The notes under the pieces are model-generated. The model was not told the DNA's origin and made no database searches. It saw only the letters and a program-made list of their open reading frames with translations. From the NCBI GenBank assembly GCA_934667795.1, contig CAKUMP010000046.1:1-12231 (forward strand): DNA of 12,231 nucleotides, written 5' to 3'. Positions 1 through 8,434 of this stretch are shown piece by piece. Made by a program: the position numbers and the translations under genes. Positions within the stretch are counted from its first letter, which is position 1, and every line of letters starts with the position of its first letter. Source of the DNA: an uncultured Chthoniobacterales bacterium (GTDB taxonomy: Bacteria > Verrucomicrobiota > Verrucomicrobiia > Chthoniobacterales > CAKUMP01).

Positions 1-1
1 T

Positions 2-855
2 TCTGAAGCGGAGCATTATTTGCGTTTTATTGGTTATTATCGTCTTTCTGCTTATGCTCTTCCATTTCAAGATAAAAATGGCCCTTTTAACGGAGTAGTT
101 GATAAACCATTTAAAACTGGAACCTCCTTTCAAGATATTTTGAATCTTTATCGTTTCGATCGGGAGCTTCGTCTTCTTTTTATAGATGCTATTGAGCGTA
201 TTGAAGTGCCGTGAGAACATGTATCGTCAATAAAATGAGTGAACGATATGGTCCACATTGGTTTATGGATCCTAACCATTTTAAAGCTGTCCGCACCTCA
301 TTTAAACATGACCAGTTTATTAATAATCTTACAAAGGACCTCAAAAAGGCTAAATCACCCAGAGGGCATTCTGAGGTTTTTATTAATCATTACTATGCAA
401 AGTATGACGATCCCATGTTGCCACCTGCCTGGATGATTGCCGAAACGCTTACTTTGGGAACATGGTCCATTATTTTTGAAAATATTGAAATAAGTGCCGA
501 TCGCAAAGCTATTGCCAGGCATCTAAAAACCGATGAGCAAATTTTAAAAAACTGGCTTCATGTGTTAACCTATCTACGGAATCTTTGTGCGCATCATTCC
601 CGCCTTTGGAATCGATTGTTTGTGATTAAACCCAGGATTGCGAAACGACACGAGAGCTTTCTTCAATCGAATGAGCGATGTTATGCAATGGCTGTTATTG
701 TGGAAGATTTACTTCGTACCATTGCTCCTGGGACTACCTGGGGGCGCCGGCTTCATCATTTACTTATGAATCACCCTTTTGTTAATCCTGTTGCGATGGG
801 GTTCCCTTTGGACTGGAGCGACGAATCATTTTGGAACCTATTACCAACACCATGA
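2..855 (+). pseudogene. Abi_2 family (AbiD/AbiF-like) HEPN abortive-infection protein, frameshifted and cut by the window edge
   Basis: The gene reads in one frame from position 2 (SEAEHYLRFIGYYRLSAY) to a TGA at 212-214 and continues one frame back from about 211 to 855. Joined across the break, the protein reads ...RIEV-[A]-VRTCIVNK..., which fits the usual Abi_2 pattern, so a single missing base near 206-210 explains it. The downstream half carries PPAWMIAETL and YLRNLCAHHSRLWNRL; the latter holds the RX4H (R-N-L-C-A-H) signature of HEPN ribonucleases. The C-terminus (AMGFPLDW...) is typical of the family, so only the N-terminus is missing, beyond the window. Abi_2 proteins are phage-defence or toxin-like RNases that stop growth on infection. 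No slippery heptamer is visible, so decay or sequencing error is likelier than programmed frameshifting. The 3' half could start alone at GTG 211 or ATG 235, but it would lack the N-terminal half. The gene is clearly more AT-rich than its neighbours (about 37% GC in the first 60 bases), suggesting transfer. Confidence 0.85.
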
Positions 856-888
856 CACCAGTTTTTTAAACTGTTTACATTAGTCATG
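851..888. other. Nested inverted repeat between convergent genes, possible weak terminator
   Basis: CATGAC (851-856) pairs with GTCATG (883-888), and inside it CAGTTT (859-864) pairs with AAACTG (868-873) around a TTT loop. It covers the stop codon of the Abi gene and lies between two convergent genes. There is no GC-rich stem and no clean T-tract, so a terminator role is only possible. Confidence 0.3.
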
Positions 889-938
889 CCCGATTGGAAA
901 AGCCGCAAAGAGCGTCTTGAAAGAATGTGAAAAGTAAT

Positions 939-3900
939 TTACGGAAAAATCTGGCCGGGGGATTTTTTATCGCGGGCGAGGTTGGTGCCGGGGGAATTGG
1001 GTTTTAGTTGGAAATTTGCGTTGATGGGATCGATAAACTCAGGGGTGAGTTGGTGACTATGGGCGTCGAGTCCGGTTTCCTGCCAGGAGGTGAGGGGGAA
1101 GAGACGGTCGGTGTCCGGAAGTTTTCCAATGGTGCCTTTATGTTCTTCGGGGATATAGAAAACATTATAGTCAGAATGCAGTTTGGGCATGGGTTCAAAT
1201 ACCCAGATGCAGGGCCCGGTTTTGTATCCCATTACCGCCCGGTAGAACAGGTTGCTGTCGATGGTGTAGGTTTCTTCTTCACTGCCAGGAATAATGACGA
1301 CTCCATAATTACCTTCCCCAATAAATGTATTATGACGAACAATCGTACCGGTTGAATGCGAGGCTGCAACGCCCACCACTGCACAAAGGAACTGGTTGTT
1401 TTCAACGACAAGTTCCGGAGAACGATTTGCAACGATACCGGAATAACCGAGCTTCAATTTTTCGAATGTGGAGCCTTCCGGGTAGTCCATAAAACCATTG
1501 CGAATGACTATCCCTTGCGTGTGGCTCAAAATATACGCCTGACTTCGGGGAAATGATCCGCCTGCAATACGTAACCCATCCAGAGTGATATAATGGGTGT
1601 TGATAATTTCCGCACCGATTTCAATCCCGAGTGCCATATCCAGAATTGCTTCTCCGGGAGTTTGAGAGCGAATGGTAATAGGCGCGTCTTTGGTCCCGGA
1701 AATGCGAGGGCGGATCGTTTCCGAGTAACGACCGGGAAGCAGAATGATTTCATCCCCGGGGCTGACTTGCTCCAGCGCGTAGGTAATCCGGTTCCATGGA
1801 GCATCCGCCGAGGTCCCACTGTTCTGATCCTTTCCTTCAGGTGAGACAAAAAATGTTTTAGCCGGAGCTAATGTTGTGGGAGTCGTAAAAGAAATTTCTA
1901 CCGGGTTGCTGCGTGCTCCGGATTGGTCTTTGCTGGTAACGATCGCTTTATAGGAAGTGCCTGGTTTGAGATTATCCACCACGGCATGACGTGTAGAAGC
2001 AAAGAAGGCGGACAAATAACGGGTCATATCGAAAGACTGTCCCATGATTTGCAGGATCATAGCCGGTTCCCATTGGCGAAGGGTTTCACCGGATTCGGAT
2101 TGCAGGATAATTTCCGAGAAACTCGTCTGCCGTGGTGAGTTCCAGAGCAGGGAAACGGTATTGGGGCTGAGTCCTGCGACGCGAAGATCGGTGATGGCCA
2201 GTTGGGATGCCATGGCTTCTGTCCGTGCACCAATAGAACCAAAATCGATTCCCATCGAAGCCAATGCGCTGTCGGGAGGCGTCACTCCACCTTCGTCGAG
2301 TTTAATGGAGGTAAGAATGCTGAAAGGATCCTGCCGATGTTCTTTTTGCCAGACGGCAAAATCGCTGTAAGTCGTTTCTCCTGCCTGGATTCGGAAGGTA
2401 TCGTACGCATTATAGGCGAGAAAAACATGTTCAAGCGATTCCGCATCCGAGAGTAAGACAGATTTTGTTTTTGAGAAAACGGATTCGACAATTTTGTTAT
2501 GAAAGGATGTTGTGAGCTGGATTGCGTTGTTGGAAGAAAGGAACGTGCAATGGCGGATGGTTGCGCGGTTGGTGTTGGTGAGTGCAATGGAGGATTCGGG
2601 ATCAGTGAATAACGTATTGCGGACGACGAGCCCATGGGCACGTTCGGTGAGGATCCCCGGACCGGAGAATGTGAGGCCGTCAATTTCCACATTCTCGACA
2701 TTCTGGACCGACCATGCGGCGGTGATATGCACATTGGGAGAATGCTGATATGCGCGGATGCGTAATGGGTGTTGAGGATCGAATCCACCGACATTCACGA
2801 TGACTTCTTCCGTGTAGGTTCCGGGGAGGAGATAAATGGTGGCACCCGCTGTGACCATTTGAAAAGCCTGTTCGAGTGTTGCAAATGCGTCAGGAATACT
2901 TGTGCCGGTGGCTTCGTCAGAACCTTTTTCGGGATCGACATAAAAGACCTGATGGTGGGCCGGGTAAGCACCGCGTCCGGAATAGGGGCTGGTGGATTGC
3001 AGACGGAAATCACGATAGGATGGGTCTGCGAAATGAGGATCTTCTTTATGGACCAAAGGCGTGATGAGATTCGCGACCCGCTGCTGCCCGAGCGGATCGA
3101 CATTTTCCCAGGAACGAATTGGACTGGGGTCGCCGCCATTCATGTACATCCCGCCTCTCATGCCGAGCCCATTGACAATCAGGGTGTTGTCATAGACTCC
3201 GTAAGGTCCCGCTTTGAGATGCCCGCGAATCACATTATTACGAAGGACATTATTCCGGGAAGTTCCATGTCCGGTTTTATACCGGTATGCGTATTGATGA
3301 ATCCCGTCGATGATGTTTTTTTCAACAAGATTATAATCGCCGAGGCTGTAGATTCCGAGGTCGGTAGGGACAGAAGTCCCGGAGGATTGTCCGTTGTTGG
3401 GACCATTGAGGTAGCAAAGATTTTCGGCGACATAGACATGATTGACGCCATAGCGCATTTGGATCCCGTAACCGTTATTCTGGAAACATTCATTGTAGAG
3501 AATGCGGTGATGATCGCCGGAAAGATGGATTCCGCCTTGAGAATTGCAATACGCGCGGACACCAGTAACTTCTACATGGGATTGTTTGGACGGGATAAGA
3601 ATGCCGTGTTGTCCAAGCGTGATTTCGAGGTCCTGGATCTGGATATACGAGGCCTTGACTTCAATCCCCGGGAGGTCTGAAGCTTCGAACCAGAAGGTGA
3701 GTTTGTCCGCAGGTGCAACACCGGAACTACGGATATAAAGCTGAGAAGTTTTGGCATCGAAGTACCACGAGGCGAGACGGTTTGCGACTTCAAAAACGGA
3801 GTTTACGGCTGCCAGACGCAAGCGGGATGGCGTTTCCCAGATACCAACTTTTTCATTGATGAGGTCGGGAGAAATTTTGGCAACATAAACTTCCGGGTGT

Positions 3901-4247
3901 TCTGAAACGGGTTGAAAATCGCCTTCAAGTTTTGTTCCTAGATTGAGAATGACAATGGCATTGGGTGCAGGGCGGATCGTGATCGGGCGACCGGGAGTTC
4001 CGCTGTTTTTTATCACAACGGATTCCTTGTAAATTCCGGAAGCGATTTCCACGGTGTCGCCGGGTTTCGCAGCATCCACTGCTTCCTGAATAGTAGAAAA
4101 AACATTTTCGCCTGGATTTTGCGGGTCCACCTGGATTTCCGGAGTGGAAACTTCCGGAATATTTTTTTCTTCTTTTTTTGCATTTGCAGTGGAAAGGAAC
4201 GATGGAAGTGTCATGGCAAAACCAAGAAAAACAGGTAGAAATTTCAT
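939..4247 (-). CDS. Secreted multi-modular right-handed beta-helix (DUF1565/pectate-lyase-like) protein with an FN3 domain
   Basis: The 1102-aa protein starts with a clear signal peptide (MKFLPVFLGFAMTLPSFLSTANA, cleavage near 23). Three related beta-helix modules follow. Module 1 (about 39-425) opens with FSTIQEAVDAAKPGDTVEI. Module 2 (about 434-660) opens with VFYVDPEKGSDEATGT and ATIYLLPGTYTEEV. Module 3 (about 798-1102) opens with FFVSPEGKDQNSGTS and DEIILLPGRYSETI. A fibronectin-III domain (about 683-790; ends YKAIVTSKDQSGARSNPVEI) separates modules 2 and 3. Modules 1 and 3 end with an F-x-DP...F-L-SP segment. Such N-rich parallel beta-helices (VVENNQF, IVRHNTF, TIDSNLFY) occur in polysaccharide lyases and carbohydrate-binding proteins, but no catalytic residues can be assigned by eye, so enzyme activity is unproven. 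It is probably exported and acts on, or binds, polysaccharide with the lyase-like protein encoded 51 bp upstream. No Shine-Dalgarno is visible before ATG 4247, which is chosen because it exactly precedes the signal peptide. Confidence 0.9.
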   Translation of the reverse strand: MKFLPVFLGFAMTLPSFLSTANAKKEEKNIPEVSTPEIQVDPQNPGENVFSTIQEAVDAAKPGDTVEIASGIYKESVVIKNSGTPGRPITIRPAPNAIVILNLGTKLEGDFQPVSEHPEVYVAKISPDLINEKVGIWETPSRLRLAAVNSVFEVANRLASWYFDAKTSQLYIRSSGVAPADKLTFWFEASDLPGIEVKASYIQIQDLEITLGQHGILIPSKQSHVEVTGVRAYCNSQGGIHLSGDHHRILYNECFQNNGYGIQMRYGVNHVYVAENLCYLNGPNNGQSSGTSVPTDLGIYSLGDYNLVEKNIIDGIHQYAYRYKTGHGTSRNNVLRNNVIRGHLKAGPYGVYDNTLIVNGLGMRGGMYMNGGDPSPIRSWENVDPLGQQRVANLITPLVHKEDPHFADPSYRDFRLQSTSPYSGRGAYPAHHQVFYVDPEKGSDEATGTSIPDAFATLEQAFQMVTAGATIYLLPGTYTEEVIVNVGGFDPQHPLRIRAYQHSPNVHITAAWSVQNVENVEIDGLTFSGPGILTERAHGLVVRNTLFTDPESSIALTNTNRATIRHCTFLSSNNAIQLTTSFHNKIVESVFSKTKSVLLSDAESLEHVFLAYNAYDTFRIQAGETTYSDFAVWQKEHRQDPFSILTSIKLDEGGVTPPDSALASMGIDFGSIGARTEAMASQLAITDLRVAGLSPNTVSLLWNSPRQTSFSEIILQSESGETLRQWEPAMILQIMGQSFDMTRYLSAFFASTRHAVVDNLKPGTSYKAIVTSKDQSGARSNPVEISFTTPTTLAPAKTFFVSPEGKDQNSGTSADAPWNRITYALEQVSPGDEIILLPGRYSETIRPRISGTKDAPITIRSQTPGEAILDMALGIEIGAEIINTHYITLDGLRIAGGSFPRSQAYILSHTQGIVIRNGFMDYPEGSTFEKLKLGYSGIVANRSPELVVENNQFLCAVVGVAASHSTGTIVRHNTFIGEGNYGVVIIPGSEEETYTIDSNLFYRAVMGYKTGPCIWVFEPMPKLHSDYNVFYIPEEHKGTIGKLPDTDRLFPLTSWQETGLDAHSHQLTPEFIDPINANFQLKPNSPGTNLARDKKSPGQIFP

Positions 4248-4298
4248 ATGGATGTGGGAGTTAAGAGGGTTCGTAAAAGTTGTTTTATTTAGATGAAG

Positions 4299-7200
4299 TT
4301 ATTTTGGTTGCGGGGTAAGTGTGGCGGTGACGGCAGGTTTTCCGGAAGCATTTACTCCTTGTAGCGTTTCTTTTAAGGGAAAGCTTAGAAGCGTCGATTC
4401 ATCGACGCGCGTCGTGGATTGAAAGTCAGGGACAAAATCTTTCTTATAGCGTACGGTATTGGAAAACCGGATTCCGGCCATATAGGATTCGATGTTGTAG
4501 GTATGGCGCGTAGAGCAGCCGACAAAAATATCTTCCGAAAAAGGAGCAGGAACAAACCCTTTTCCTGACTTCTCAGACATTCCGATATCTCCAATTCCAT
4601 AAGTCTGGCCAACGCCGTTCAGGAAAAGTTCCAGTGTCAGGATTCCATCCTTATCGGTATGCCATTGGATTGCGAGGTGGTTCCAGGTATTGGCAGCGAG
4701 GCAGGCTCCAATGTTGGTGGAAACAGGGGCGGTAGCTTTTGAGTTGGTTTTATCGGGGAACAAAGTCGCAGTGATTCCGAGTTCGCCGTATTTATGAATA
4801 ACGACTTCCAGAGCATTCGTCTGGAGAATGGTTCGCAGGGCGGCATTCTGGTCAAACCCTTCGACGCTGCTCCAGGTTGGGGCGAACCATAGTTCGATTG
4901 TCCCTTGCGAGGAGGGAGGAATAGGGGATTTTTCCGGATCGGCGACAGGGATACGCAAACCTGTTTTTCCGCTGAGCAGGAGGCTGGCTGCGGGAGTTCC
5001 AGTCGTTCCAGTCGTTTGCGAATGGGTGAAAAATGGTGTTTCTGAATCCGCCAGGGGAGTGGCAGTGATGGTCGGACGCACTTTCAGTTCAGGCAGTTTT
5101 GTCAGAATGGATTCGTAATTTTCGGGAAGGAAAAAATGGTCTGGCTGGTCGTAGGAAAAAACAGGAAGTGCATTTTTTAATTGGATATATTGAATGCGAG
5201 GAGAGTTTAATTTCCATAACCCTGTTGAATTTTCAGAAGTTGGCACCTGGATAGAATGCCAGGATGGAGATTTCACTTCGATGTGTTGGATGCTGCCATC
5301 CGGAGCAGTGAGAGTGGAATTTTGAGAAAGAAAAATCTGAAAATCTTTGCTGTCAGGAGCGAGCCGGAACAAGAGTGAGGCTTCACGATCGGGTCTGCCG
5401 CTTACGATGCGCGTCCCCCATTGTTTACTGGCTCCGGAACCGTGAAGAATTCCTTGTGGCGCTAACAAAACAGCACGAGGTGCATCCGTCCAGGTAATTT
5501 CCCACATGGCGCCATGTGCTCCGCTTTCCAGGTAATAAGTGCCCTCGGGAAGATTCGACGGAAGCAGAATTTCATAACGCGTCGCGGCTTTGGTCTGGGA
5601 GTAAAGTTGATCCGGAAAAGGTGTAGCCTTGATCTGCTTGACTTCATTTCCTTCTGCATCATAGACTTTTGGATGTAAAACACTGAGGGATCGGACATCC
5701 AGATAAACTTCTTTATCTGCCGGTTTTTGAATGGCAGCTACTACAGGAAATCCAAACCCACCCTGGCGAGTAATGGGGATAGAAGGAACTTTTTTGTCCG
5801 TGGTGTCTTCATATTCAGCAAGGATATCAAGGGAGAATGCCATGCCACCCATGGGGTAGGTATTGGTTGAGACAGAAGGCCCTACACCTCCCCACATCTC
5901 TTTCCATTTAAATTCCGCGGGATTGTCAGAAGGTGCTCGGTATTCAGACAAAGCCAGTTCCATATTGCGTTGCATGGTTCGGAGATAGAGTGGGTCTTTT
6001 GTCAGACGATATGCCATGGAAAATTGCTCGCCCTCGACATTGTAATAGCTGAAAGGTCCTTCGCCGAGAGTGTTGGTCGCACGGGTATAACTGCCTTTCA
6101 GAAGAGACTCTGCGGAGGGCTGGTACCCCATGACTTCATAGACACGATGCATGGCACCGACTTTGGGACCATATTTGGCCAGACGTGTTAACTCCTTATC
6201 GATTCCTACCCCCTGAGGAGCGTTTAGATCCATCAGGTAATCGACTTGTTCCTGCACGATTTGCTTGAGATACGGGTCGCCCGTTTCCTGATAAACAGTT
6301 GCCAGATTTTTTAACGAAGCGAAAGGACGCGTTCCCCGAAATGCACCTAATTGTCCGGAACGCCAGACCGTTTTTGCCGCTTCTCCGTAGTTCTCCAGCA
6401 TCGTGCGCGCAGGACGATAATCGGAAGCGTAATACAAATACGCCAGAAAACGAATGTCCGTTCCTGATTGATTATGAAAAGCGGTGTTCCCTGCCCAGTA
6501 CACAGGCGTGGTGCTGTAGGAATAGGCCCCTTTCATGCGCGGTGGAAGACGGCGCCCAATGACCAGGTCTTCAGGAAGGTCATCATAATGCACCATGGTA
6601 AGATCCAGTCGCTGACGAGAAACTTCTTCCGCGGCATCAAAATATTTGCGGTTTCCGGAACGCATGAACATTCGCCAGGAATGGGAATGAAATCCATAAT
6701 CAATCACTCCCGCATAACGCGCCAGATACGGGTACCAGCGCCCTTCCAGTGGCCCGTCATTCGCAATGCGATACCAGACGTGTGGCCAGCTCCCGAAATC
6801 AAAAAATCCATAATCCCCCCATTGACGCCATACCTTCATGTGCTGATCAAACCAGGCTTCCATGAATGATTCCTGCTCAGGAAAACGTTCCGGATCGTAG
6901 GGACGATAACTTCCCATGGCTTCCGTTTTTCGAAGCCACCAGGGATCCGCGATCACAACAATCGGGTCTTGTACAGATTTTGCCCGAGAGGCCAGCACTT
7001 CCGCAGAAACAAGCCGATCCAATAAAATTCGAAAGTCATGACTCCGCGCTTTCCCCATGGCTTCCCCCTTTGCTTTCTCCGTATGCCCCATATAAAGCTG
7101 CGTCGTATATTCAGGATTATACCAGTCTTTCGGCAATTGTTCAATTATCGAAGCGGTTCGAAAGTCCATGAGTCGACCTGCGCGCCCGGACCAGAGTTTG

Positions 7201-8363
7201 AGGGTGATACTGTTGGTGTCTGTGGAAATTTCTTTTGGATAGGTTTGCCAGAAGTTGCGGAGGGCGAATCCGATGGTTGCATGAGCGGACTGGGTAGCGA
7301 GCCAGTTGGGGGCGAAAGTACCGGAGTGCAGGACTTTTTTTGAATTATCCCCATTTGTTGTCTGTGCGATTTCGAAATAGCTGTCTTTTTCTGGATCAGT
7401 TTTGGAGAAATAAAAACTGCGTTCCTGGAAGAGGGAAATTTCCCGGGAATTTTTTTCTAAGGGGATATTTTGGATGATGGGATTATCGAAAGATTCCTGG
7501 GTGAGGACATTTTGTGGGGAAAACCTGGGAGAGAACTGGAGGCGCATGCCATAGTCCTTGAACTGGAGATCTTCTGTGGACGTACTGAAGATGAGGGCGT
7601 GTTCGACTTTGACATCACTTTCTCCGGCTCCGAAGATCAGGCGGGTTTGATGGCGTGCGACATGGGTTCCGTCTTCTGTCGTGTACCAGCCTTCACGAAG
7701 AAAAACGGCACGGATCACGGGGCTTCCTTCTGTGCGTTCTTCATTTTCATTTTCATAAATGAGCTGTTGCGGAGTGGGGTCTGCTCCGATAGTCGCAAAG
7801 CGGTTTTGGGAATCGATCATATATAGATCGTTGCCCGCAGAGTTTTCGATCAGGCGTTCATCTTCCGAAAATTTTCCATCCTGGTTGAGGTCGAGAGCAG
7901 CCGATTGAATGAGTGCGCCATGATGTGGAAGAAAATATTCTGCCGGACCGGTGACGACCCGATACCCTTCCGGTTCACGCTGCACCTGAATGGATTCCCG
8001 GGAGGCGTCTGAAACAGGAGGTTCCGAAGCTGAGGGATCCCAGACGACCTGATAAGAGGTTTCGGAAGTGGTGTGAGATGCTGAAAAATCAATTCCGATC
8101 CAGCGGATCGAAGAAGATTCCGGCCAGCGGGTCATGACGCGTGCAGAACTGGGAACAAGCGTCCCATCCGCTGTCTGCACCTGGAACCCCACCGGAGACA
8201 ACGCCGTATCCCGAGCCATAGGAATCGCAACAAACCGCGAAGACATCCCCGGATCCTCATGCCCACTGCTCAATAACGAAATAGTCTCTTTAGCCTCAAT
8301 AACCCCACCTAAGGAAATACTTAGCCCCAAAAGAAATAGAAATTTTGCTGGAAGGAAGCGCAT
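4299..8363 (-). CDS. Secreted PcRGLX/YetA-like exo-rhamnogalacturonan lyase family protein with C-terminal LamG domain
   Basis: Residue numbers count from a possible TTG start at 8399. The preferred start is ATG 8363 (residue 13), which begins a classic signal peptide (MRFLPAKFLFLLGLSISLGG, cleavage after VIEA near residue 36). The layout resembles PcRGLX-like (PL26-type) proteins: an N-terminal barrel at about 40-125, a beta-sandwich at about 130-410, then an alpha/alpha-toroid-like region at about 420-870 rich in W, Y and H (ADPWWLRKTEAMGSYRPYD, GSWPHVWYRIAND, YGFHSHSWRMFMRSGNRKYF). Residues 170-181 (DLNQDGKFSEDE) form a canonical 12-residue EF-hand-type calcium loop. A further beta-rich region spans about 880-1100. 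A LamG/concanavalin-like domain (about 1164-1345; GTIELWFAPTW, NTWNHLAIQWH, LELFLNGV, IRFSNTVRY) ends the protein. The family releases unsaturated sugars from rhamnogalacturonan-type pectin, but the substrate here is inferred. It probably heads a two-gene operon with the beta-helix gene 51 bp downstream. Confidence 0.8.
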   Translation of the reverse strand: MRFLPAKFLFLLGLSISLGGVIEAKETISLLSSGHEDPGMSSRFVAIPMARDTALSPVGFQVQTADGTLVPSSARVMTRWPESSSIRWIGIDFSASHTTSETSYQVVWDPSASEPPVSDASRESIQVQREPEGYRVVTGPAEYFLPHHGALIQSAALDLNQDGKFSEDERLIENSAGNDLYMIDSQNRFATIGADPTPQQLIYENENEERTEGSPVIRAVFLREGWYTTEDGTHVARHQTRLIFGAGESDVKVEHALIFSTSTEDLQFKDYGMRLQFSPRFSPQNVLTQESFDNPIIQNIPLEKNSREISLFQERSFYFSKTDPEKDSYFEIAQTTNGDNSKKVLHSGTFAPNWLATQSAHATIGFALRNFWQTYPKEISTDTNSITLKLWSGRAGRLMDFRTASIIEQLPKDWYNPEYTTQLYMGHTEKAKGEAMGKARSHDFRILLDRLVSAEVLASRAKSVQDPIVVIADPWWLRKTEAMGSYRPYDPERFPEQESFMEAWFDQHMKVWRQWGDYGFFDFGSWPHVWYRIANDGPLEGRWYPYLARYAGVIDYGFHSHSWRMFMRSGNRKYFDAAEEVSRQRLDLTMVHYDDLPEDLVIGRRLPPRMKGAYSYSTTPVYWAGNTAFHNQSGTDIRFLAYLYYASDYRPARTMLENYGEAAKTVWRSGQLGAFRGTRPFASLKNLATVYQETGDPYLKQIVQEQVDYLMDLNAPQGVGIDKELTRLAKYGPKVGAMHRVYEVMGYQPSAESLLKGSYTRATNTLGEGPFSYYNVEGEQFSMAYRLTKDPLYLRTMQRNMELALSEYRAPSDNPAEFKWKEMWGGVGPSVSTNTYPMGGMAFSLDILAEYEDTTDKKVPSIPITRQGGFGFPVVAAIQKPADKEVYLDVRSLSVLHPKVYDAEGNEVKQIKATPFPDQLYSQTKAATRYEILLPSNLPEGTYYLESGAHGAMWEITWTDAPRAVLLAPQGILHGSGASKQWGTRIVSGRPDREASLLFRLAPDSKDFQIFLSQNSTLTAPDGSIQHIEVKSPSWHSIQVPTSENSTGLWKLNSPRIQYIQLKNALPVFSYDQPDHFFLPENYESILTKLPELKVRPTITATPLADSETPFFTHSQTTGTTGTPAASLLLSGKTGLRIPVADPEKSPIPPSSQGTIELWFAPTWSSVEGFDQNAALRTILQTNALEVVIHKYGELGITATLFPDKTNSKATAPVSTNIGACLAANTWNHLAIQWHTDKDGILTLELFLNGVGQTYGIGDIGMSEKSGKGFVPAPFSEDIFVGCSTRHTYNIESYMAGIRFSNTVRYKKDFVPDFQSTTRVDESTLLSFPLKETLQGVNASGKPAVTATLTPQPK

Positions 8364-8365
8364 AG

Positions 8366-8380
8366 ATACCAATGAATACC
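8366..8380 (-). promoter_or_regulatory. GGTAT direct repeat, 10-bp period, just upstream of the lyase-like gene
   Basis: On the minus strand GGTAT occurs at 8380-8376 and 8370-8366, exactly one helical turn apart, ending 2 nt before ATG 8363. The sequence TTGGTATTCATTGGTATCTATG matches 16 of 22 positions with the repeat block ahead of the secreted GATase-like gene (10228 onward). It could be a regulator site or chance. If the TTG start at 8399 is used, these bases are coding. Confidence 0.3.
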
Positions 8381-8407
8381 AATCTTTTGGAAACTGCAAG
8401 AAAATAA

Positions 8408-8411
8408 CCTC
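8408..8411 (-). promoter_or_regulatory. Possible Shine-Dalgarno for the alternative TTG start of the lyase-like gene
   Basis: On the minus strand GAGG lies 8 nt before TTG 8399, whereas no purine-rich site precedes ATG 8363. Use of TTG would add 12 residues (MQFPKDWYSLVS) in front of the signal peptide. I still prefer the ATG because the shorter N-terminus is a textbook signal peptide, but the start is undecided. Confidence 0.35.
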
Positions 8412-8434
8412 AGAAAATACAAGAGAACCAGGAG

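Noticed and set aside
196..216. Programmed -1 frameshift in the Abi gene
   Set aside because: No X-XXY-YYZ slippery sequence lies before the TGA, and a one-base deletion explains the break more simply.
886..930. Tiny + strand ORF (MPDWKSRKERLERM) after the Abi gene
   Set aside because: It is only 14 codons, has no ribosome binding site and lies in the convergent gap; it could be a decayed remnant but nothing supports a gene.
2769..3680. Open reading frame of 303 codons on the + strand opposite the beta-helix gene
   Set aside because: It lies wholly inside the convincingly coding minus-strand beta-helix gene, has no recognisable domain or ribosome binding site, and is explained by codon bias of the opposite strand.
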